Assembly: GCA_026018925.1 (NCBI GenBank)
Contig: JAKSZU010000011.1
Span: 6,205,985-6,269,984 of the forward strand
Direction of reading: 5' to 3'
DNA from: Tupaia tana
Lineage: Eukaryota > Chordata > Mammalia > Scandentia > Tupaiidae
Length of the DNA stretch: 64,000 nt
Position numbers and translations under genes: made by a program. The stretch's first letter is position 1, and the number at the start of each line of letters is the position of its first letter. This document shows positions 58,319 through 64,000 of the stretch, in pieces. Under the pieces are notes generated by a model. That model was given only the letters and a program-made list of their open reading frames with translations, was not told the DNA's origin and made no database searches.

Positions 58319-58740
58319 ATGATATGAGAGAGAAGGGCAAGTGATGCCGGCAAAAGCCTTTAGAATTCAGTTTAGGAATTCCAGGAAGGTCTTTATCTAT
58401 AAAACAGCAAAAATAATATCAACCTCAATGGTGGTTGTGAAAATTAAGTGTAATGACAAAATATGGTTGCAAAAATTAAATGAGGAAACTGGTATAAATG
58501 ACCAGTTACAATTCCTGACACCTAATAGATACTCTGTAAATATTAATTTTACTCCATCCTCTCCTTCTCAGTATCTCATTCACAGTGATTGGCAGCTAGA
58601 GAAATATGGAGTAGGGCATATAATTCATATAAATTAGGTAGAATATGGAAAGGTTATTAACATGTTTAATGATGAGAGAAATCGGAAATAGGTAGGGCAA
58701 AGTTACTTAATGGTCAAAACTACTTTGGGCAGAAGCAATT
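58319..58740. other. Unassigned, weakly MIR-like sequence
   Basis: GAATTCCAGGAAGGTC to CACCTAATAGATACTCTGTAAATATTAATT resembles a degraded MIR 3' half. No other feature. Confidence 0.4.
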
Positions 58741-58754
58741 GAAATCTAGCTTAA

Positions 58755-58940
58755 GGGGCCAGCAGGTGGTGTGGTGGTTAAAGACGCTGGACTCCCACAT
58801 GGCTGACCATGGTTCGAGTCCCAGACCTGAAAGCTTGCTTTCTCACTTCCTCTCTCTCCCTTTGTCTCCCTTTCACTCTGTCCCTCTTTGATCAAATTAA
58901 AAATAAATAAAGTTTAATAAAATAATTCTTAAAAAAAGAG
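58755..58940 (+). repeat. Family B SINE (reference copy)
   Basis: GGGGCCAGCAGGTGGTGTGG, GGTTCGAGTCC, AAGCTTGCTTTCTCAC junction, TTTGATCAAATTAAAAATAAATAAAG. Flanks GAAATCTAGCTTAAG (58741-58754) and GAAATCTAGCGTAAG (58941 on). Confidence 0.97.
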
Positions 58941-59082
58941 AAATCTAGCGTAAGTCTGCTTAAATGATGAAGGGAAATTATTAGCATGTGTAAGTGGGAA
59001 GTTCAAGAAAATATAATTGGTACGAAGCACATATGGTAACAGAGATTTTTATTTTTAGAGAATTATTTAATTAATTAATTTT

Positions 59083-59252
59083 AAAGAATTATTTTATTCT
59101 ATCTTTATTTGTTTTATTTTCATTTGTCCAGAAAGGAAAAGAGAGAGAGCAAGAGAGAGAGAGAGAGAGAAAGTGAGAAAACACACCAACAGGTCCAGGA
59201 TTCAAACTGTGATAGGCCATGTGGGTGTCCAGCGCCCTTAACAACCATGCCA
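59083..59252 (-). repeat. Family B SINE
   Basis: Tail complement TTTATTTGTTTTATTTTCATTTGTCCAG, internal GA block (59149-59169), head end AACAACCATGCCA. It abuts the 66-bp duplicated segment. Confidence 0.9.
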
Positions 59253-59318
59253 TTTTCCCCAAATTAAGCAATCATCCACTTCAGAAGGTTTGGTACAATG
59301 CAAATTTTACATGTAGGT
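59253..59318. repeat. 66-bp segment duplicated 2 kb away
   Basis: TTTTCCCCAAATTAAGCAAT to CATGTAGGT. It differs at 3 positions from 61244-61309. Confidence 0.93.
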
Positions 59319-59331
59319 CACTGGTTCCAAT

Positions 59332-59496
59332 TTAATTAAATTAATTAATTTATTTATTTTTAAATTTTGCTACAGAGCACATGTACATGCATGCAAGAGA
59401 GAGCAAATGAGAAAGCAAGCCATCAGGTCTGGGACTTGAACTGCAGTTGGCCATGTGGGAGTCCAGTACTTTCACTGCCAAGCCCCCTGCTGGCCC
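59332..59496 (-). repeat. Hybrid A/B SINE
   Basis: Has the family B head-to-CT junction (GAGAAAGCAAGCC on the + strand) but the family A end (TTTTGCTACAGAGCACATG). Confidence 0.88.
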
Positions 59497-59940
59497 TGGT
59501 AACAGAAGTTTTAACAACATTATCGGATCCTGTTTTCTTCTCTTCACTTTCTGGAAATTACTGCTGCTAGTTAGCAACTTTCTCAGGTAGGTTCCCTCCA
59601 CAGGGCTGTAAGAGGACCTCTGTAGCCACCAGCTTATATGGTACTTAGAGCCCATAACCTCAAAGAAGGAGGACCATCCTTTCGAATAGTTCTGGGGGGG
59701 ACTGCTTGGCCAAGTCTGAATCACATGCGGACCATTGTGGGTGGGGAGTAGAAAACTGGTTGGTGAGGCCGAGGTTATGTGTTTGCTTCTGAGACAGTGG
59801 GTATGGGGTCCCGTTAAACCACATGGAGGAACAAGGGAGCAGTTTCCTAAGGCAGGGGTGCTGGTCAAACAAAATCATATGTGACTTCAAGTTATGCTTG
59901 AGTAAAGATGGTGACTTGATTCTACATATTTATCTCTTAA
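59497..59940. other. Unassigned, probably an old interspersed repeat
   Basis: Phrases such as AAACCACATGGAGGAAC and CAGTTTCCTAAGGCAGGGGTGCTG remind me of an old mammalian repeat I cannot name. Confidence 0.35.
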
Positions 59941-60178
59941 AAAAAAAATTGCCAGAGGACGTGTGTGCTCACTGGAGAGAGTCAGAAAGAGAGGGAGAGA
60001 AAAAGTGAGAGACAGCGACCCCCCTTTTGCCCATGGGGGAATAGTCACACCACGATCCCTTCTCCTCCATTTCTCTCTTCTTTCAGGATTTTGGGCACAC
60101 ATGCACATGTGCCTGGCATGTTTCTCAAGTGGTGTCTGGGATCCAGCTGCCTTAACTGCTATGCCACAGTTGGCCCCA
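59941..60178 (-). repeat. Family A-old SINE
   Basis: AAAATTGCCAGAGGACGTG tail side, head end CCACAGTTGGCCCC. The B box region is deleted. Confidence 0.88.
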
Positions 60179-60185
60179 TATTTAA

Positions 60186-60430
60186 ATTTTTATGTTTCAT
60201 TTTTTTAAGTTCACCTGTTTCTTTCTTCTATGAGTGAGAAGGCTACAGAGGGTGACAGAGAGAGATAGCACTCCCAACAGGGTCCCCATGCTGTGACCTA
60301 CTCCCAGCCCCAGTCAGCCCTACACCACAGACACATATGCACCCAGCATGCTCAGGGAGGTTTCTAAATGTGAACTCGGAACTCTGCCATGTGGGTAGGC
60401 CATTCAGTGTTCTATCATCACTGTACTCCT
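60186..60430 (-). repeat. Family C SINE
   Basis: AAGTTCACCTGTTTCTTTCTTCTATGAG, CCCAGCCCCAGTCAGCC, CTCAGGGAGGTTTC, head end ATCACTGTACTCCTG. Confidence 0.87.
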
Positions 60431-60442
60431 GTTCAGCTCCTC

Positions 60443-60682
60443 AGTTTTTTTTTTAACTACCAGAAGGTGTGTGTTCTCACTAGAGAACTATAAAGAGACA
60501 CAAAAGAGAAAGAGGGAGAAAGTGCATGGTCACTCTGGTGTCTCCTCTTCATTTCTTTATCCTGTTGGGATTTTGGGGGCACACATGCCCAGTGTGTTTT
60601 TCAAGCCACCGAGTCAGGACTCAAACAATAGTTGGCCATGTAGAATCCAGTTTCCATTTACCTTTAGGCTACAGGGCTGGCC
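60443..60682 (-). repeat. Family A-old SINE
   Basis: TTTTTTTTTAACTACCAGAAGG tail side, GTTGGGATTTTGGGGGCACAC, head end ACAGGGCTGGCCCC. Confidence 0.88.
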
Positions 60683-61451
60683 CCTCAATTTTTTTAAACT
60701 GTCAAATTTATTTAAAGATAAAAGAAAAATTTATATACACATAGCATGTAACCACATATTAGAAACTTTAGGCACATTAGTTCAATATTCAGTTGTTCTA
60801 AGAGAATATTCAACTAATATATATCTCACATGTGAAAAAGAACAGCTCATTTAATAACTAGTTCTTTCTTTCTTTTTTCTTTTCTTCAGATTTTCTACTC
60901 CAAGTACTAGATCAACCTCCTTTGACAGGCTGGAGGAAAAACATAAATTATAATCATTTGAAAAGATTTAGCTATTTAAGAAAACAGCCAATATGAGGAT
61001 AACACAATGGCCTGTCTTCCAATTGACATTTTAATAACATTCAAGATGATATTATGTCTATCAAGTGTGAGTTATGAAGAGAAAACAGTCTGAGGTTGCA
61101 TGAGGGTGAAACCACTGCTAACTTTAAAAATGGAGGCAGTAACCAACATTTTGATTTGTACTAAAACCCAACAGAATTAGAAGACATGAAGATGAGAAAA
61201 TGATACATGCCCTAGAGGACTGACCTAGGAGAATTTACTTATATTTTCCCCAAATTAAGCAATCATCCATTTCAGAAGGTTTGGTACAATGTAAATTTTA
61301 CATGTGGGTTTCTTGAGCAGGCAAGTGGTCTGGCTGATACTGAAAACTTGGAATCTATTTCAGGCGTGGGTGACAGAAAAGTTTGCCATGAGTGTCTCAG
61401 AGGAAAAACCTGGAACACTCTTGGGCCAGAAGTCCTAGGGCTCTAATTCAT
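60683..61451. other. Unassigned sequence, except the duplicated segment
   Basis: Holds the second copy of the 66-bp duplication (61244-61309). Nothing else recognised. Confidence 0.5.
61244..61309. repeat. 66-bp segment, second copy
   Basis: Same orientation as 59253-59318. Here no SINE adjoins it. Confidence 0.93.
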
Positions 61452-61660
61452 CAGCTTATTTTTTATGTTTTGAAATTTCATCCATGAGACAGAGAGAGAC
61501 ATGGTAGGGTTATCATGCCCCGAGCCACCCCCACCTCAGCCAGCCAGGATCGAGGGCATGTGCGTATGCTGGGCACATAGAAGAGACCCTATAACACGAA
61601 CCCAGGATTTCCCATATGGGGCCAGTTGCATTGCTGCTGCACCACCGTCTAGTCTCCAAT
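61452..61660 (-). repeat. Family C SINE
   Basis: TCATCCATGAGACAGAGAGAG, CACCTCAGCCAGCCAGGATCG, head end GCTGCACCACCGTCTAGTC. Confidence 0.88.
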
Positions 61661-61752
61661 TCACCAGTTTCACTCAGCCCAACAGCCAAATGGAACTCTG
61701 GGATGCAAACATAGGGTACAAGTAACCAACCAATCAAATAAGAACTTGTGTG

Positions 61753-62016
61753 GGTTTTTTTTGAGAGTTTTTTTTTTGCTATAGGGCGCGTGCACTCGCC
61801 AGACAGACAGAGAGAGACAGAGAGATAGAAAGTGAGAAATCACCCCCCAGAGGGGATGGCCACGCCGCAATCCCTTCTCCTCCAATCTCCTCTAGGGATC
61901 TTGGGCACGCACGCACACGTGCCCGGCGTGAGTTTAAGCCACCTGGTCCAGGACTCGAACCGCGGTCAACTACGTGGGAGTCCAGTGACATAGCCATTAT
62001 GCTAACTGCTGGCCCC
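61753..62016 (-). repeat. Family A SINE, near consensus
   Basis: Direct repeat GAACTTGTGTG at 61742-61752 and 62017-62027. B-box complement GGACTCGAACC and GAGTTTAAGCC (standard, not variant, subfamily). Confidence 0.98.
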
Positions 62017-62027
62017 GAACTTGTGTG

Positions 62028-62383
62028 TTTTTCACCAGGGTTCTAAATCAGTGGATGCTAACTATTTCCCCAAGACTGACCCATATAAAAATTCTCACCT
62101 AGGCAATGAACTCCTTTGACTTCACATTGGTGTCCAGGTCTCTGAGTTACGCTGAACCATAGGTGTAAAGCCACAGGCTGGGGAGTGTCTTTAGCTCTGT
62201 TTCTCCAGCCTTTACCAGCTTGATCATTCCTGCTATAACCTGATTTCTTCCCAGCTAGTAGGTAAGTCCAAGAAGAAGTTGTGGTTTTCTTCCTAAGATT
62301 TCTCATTTAACTCAGAATATTCTAAATGCAGTGAAATAAAGTTAGAAATTGTGTTTTATTCTTTTAAAAGCTATATGAAACCA
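62028..62383. other. Unassigned sequence
   Basis: Nothing recognised. Confidence 0.5.
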
Positions 62384-62646
62384 AGGACTGGTCTTGTAGC
62401 ACAGTGGTGAAACACTGTGTAGAAGGAGTTGGTTGCCACATGGCCAACTGAGTTCAAATCCTGGCCCTGGTGGCTAAATGTGCTTGCCCAAGTTCTCACA
62501 GGATGGAGGAATGGAAGCTAAAGGATTGCAGTGTGGCCAGGTCCCATAGGGGACAGGGGCTTTCTCTCTCTCTGGTGTGTGCATGTGTCCTCTGGCATAA
62601 AAACAAACAAACCAAAACCAACCAAACAAACAAAAACACCAAAATT
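62384..62646 (+). repeat. Family A-old SINE
   Basis: AAGGACTGGTCTTGTAGCACAGTGG head, TTCAAATCC B box, end CCTCTGGCATAAAAACAAACAAACC with a CAAA tail. Confidence 0.9.
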
Positions 62647-62769
62647 ATGTAAAATTATTCTATTTTAACTGAATTAAGACAAAAATGAAGTATCAAAGCA
62701 TATCACAATGTGATATATAGATCCTGAATTGAAAGAAGGCTAGCAAGAAAAAAATATATATAATTCAAT

Positions 62770-63039
62770 AGTACAAGAGGGTGCATGCACTCACTGGAGA
62801 GAGACAGAGAGAGGCAGAGAAAGAAAGAAGAAAAGCAAGAAAACCCCCCCCCCCCCCCTCACTATGGGGCATGGCCATTTTGTAATCCCTTCTCATTCAT
62901 CTCTTCCTCCTTTCAGGATTCTGGACATGCACGCACATGTATCTGGTGTGTCTTTTCAAGTCACCTGGTCTGGGACTCAAATCACGTGATTGGCCATGCG
63001 AGATTCAGCTGCCTTTCCCATCAGGCCATGGCCTGGCTC
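62770..63039 (-). repeat. Family A-old SINE with C15 run
   Basis: GGGTGCATGCACTCACTGG tail side, 15 C in a row at 62844-62858, head end CATGGCCTGGCTC. Confidence 0.88.
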
Positions 63040-63671
63040 AAAACATCACACATTGTATTAGTAATTTTCAAATATATCCTCCTCTTCACCTTTCCCTGCT
63101 TTTAATATGTTGATGCAAGGTTGTCAACTGTCCCTTTATTGGGAAGAAATGCTATATATTCTAAAATTACACACTTGTTACTTATAAGGTTCTTTTTTAA
63201 AACTAAGTGATGGTGATGGTAGATCACACTAAAAAAATTTTATCTTGACAAAATAAGACAACTGAAGCAAGTTATAAATTCAATATCCCTTCCCCACCTT
63301 TAATGTTTACCTTCCAAGTATCTGAAGCAGACTTTGAAGACATGAACCAAGGTATTCCCTGCTAGGTTCTGGACAACCAGCAATCAGAGTAAAGAGGAAC
63401 AACACTTCCTTTCCCTGTGGAGTTGCTGCTTTCTTTCTTTCTTATTTTAGACTTTCATATATGTCTTTATATGCTTATGTACATATTTACATAATTATCT
63501 TGAATACTGTATTTTTTAGTTCTAGAATTTCCATTTGTATCTTTTATTATTGTTATTTTTCTACTGAAAATTACTATCTTATTCATTGTATGTTTTTATT
63601 TACTTCTTAAAGTGTAGTTATTATGATCCAAACTCAAACTTTCATTGATTTTTTTTAAGAATGGGTCACAT
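63040..63671 (-). mobile_element. Possible L1 fragment within unassigned sequence
   Basis: Only about 63430-63640 is supported: TTTAGTTCTAGAATTTCCATTTGTATC resembles the antisense of an L1 ORF1 upstream region. The rest is unassigned. Confidence 0.4.
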
Positions 63672-63845
63672 TTTTTTAAAGTTTATTTATGTATTTCTTT
63701 TATGAAAGAGACACAATTAGGAATACATACATGCCTGCTGTACTCAGGGAGGCACCCAGATGCAAATCTTGAACCTCCCCCTATGAGCCAGCCATGCAAA
63801 ATGTGTGTTACCATTGTGTTACCATCTACCATCTGGCCATCTGGG
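63672..63845 (-). repeat. Family C SINE, shortened
   Basis: TTTAAAGTTTATTTATGTATTTCTTTTATG, CTCAGGGAGGCACCCAG, head end CCATCTACCATCTGGCC. The GAGA tract is missing. Confidence 0.85.
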
Positions 63846-64000
63846 ACCCTCAATTTAATGGGTTGCAGTGAATATATTATTTACTAAATAAATTAGTAAA
63901 CTCTTCTTTCTTCTTTTTTTTTTAATAGAAAATGACACATGCACACTGGAGCTAACTTAAATGAAACAATAAAAGAATATAAATATACAATATTAGAAGT

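Noticed and set aside
59350..59868. 172-codon minus-strand frame
   Set aside because: It begins in unassigned, probably repeat-derived DNA and ends in a SINE. No family recognised.

Overview
The window is eutherian mammalian nuclear DNA carrying the 3' end of PMP22 (peripheral myelin protein 22) on the + strand, followed by about 51 kb of gene-poor, repeat-rich sequence. The last two coding exons (2566-2706 and 11767-11930) have the lengths (141 and 164 bp), the phase and nearly the protein sequence of human PMP22. The 3' UTR runs to about 13105. No other gene, RNA gene or CRISPR array could be supported.

The organism is inferred from the repeats. The dominant repeats are tRNA-derived SINEs with RNA polymerase III A and B boxes. 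I use these working names. Family A is about 250-270 bp: tRNA-like head starting GGGACCAGCAG, central CpG-rich body, CTCT-rich tract, and an end like CCTATAGCAAAAACCTCTC plus poly(A). A-old is a diverged relative of A, often ending CTCTGGCAATTAAA. Family B is about 180 bp: the same head joined directly to the CT-rich tract, with a TCTGGTCAAATTAAATAAA tail. Family C is about 200-240 bp: a different head (GGTGGTGCAGTAGTAA) and an ATAGAAGAAATAAATAA tail. This pattern does not match primate Alu, rodent B1/B2, carnivore, ruminant, rabbit or horse SINEs. It best fits the CYN tRNA-derived SINEs of colugos (Dermoptera), but that assignment is from memory and is an inference.

Layout. 1-2565: end of PMP22 intron 3. 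2566-2706: exon 4. 2707-11766: intron 4, with few repeats, including a family B SINE just before exon 5. 11767-13105: exon 5 and 3' UTR. 13.1-19.3 kb: dense SINEs, a Tigger relic, MIR, MER5A relics and an old L1 3' end. 19.8-24.7 kb: an old L1 (ORF2 to 3' end) split by a second L1 3' end and several SINEs. 27.4-28.7 kb: a dead Hsmar1-like mariner transposase, antisense. 31-35 kb: L1 3' ends and SINEs. 41.5-44.4 kb (-) and 55.1-57.4 kb (+): two HAL1 (half-L1, ORF1-only) elements in inverted orientation. The rest is SINEs, MIR/L2 relics, microsatellites and unassigned single-copy DNA.

How the parts relate. The only host gene is PMP22, a four-pass membrane protein of compact myelin. The SINEs and HAL1s have no reverse transcriptase of their own and presumably relied on L1. 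I found no cluster of genes that would form a new biological system. The most unusual signals are a SINE subfamily with a changed B box, the HAL1 pair whose 3' ends resemble L1 3' ends, the mariner relic, and a 66-bp local duplication.
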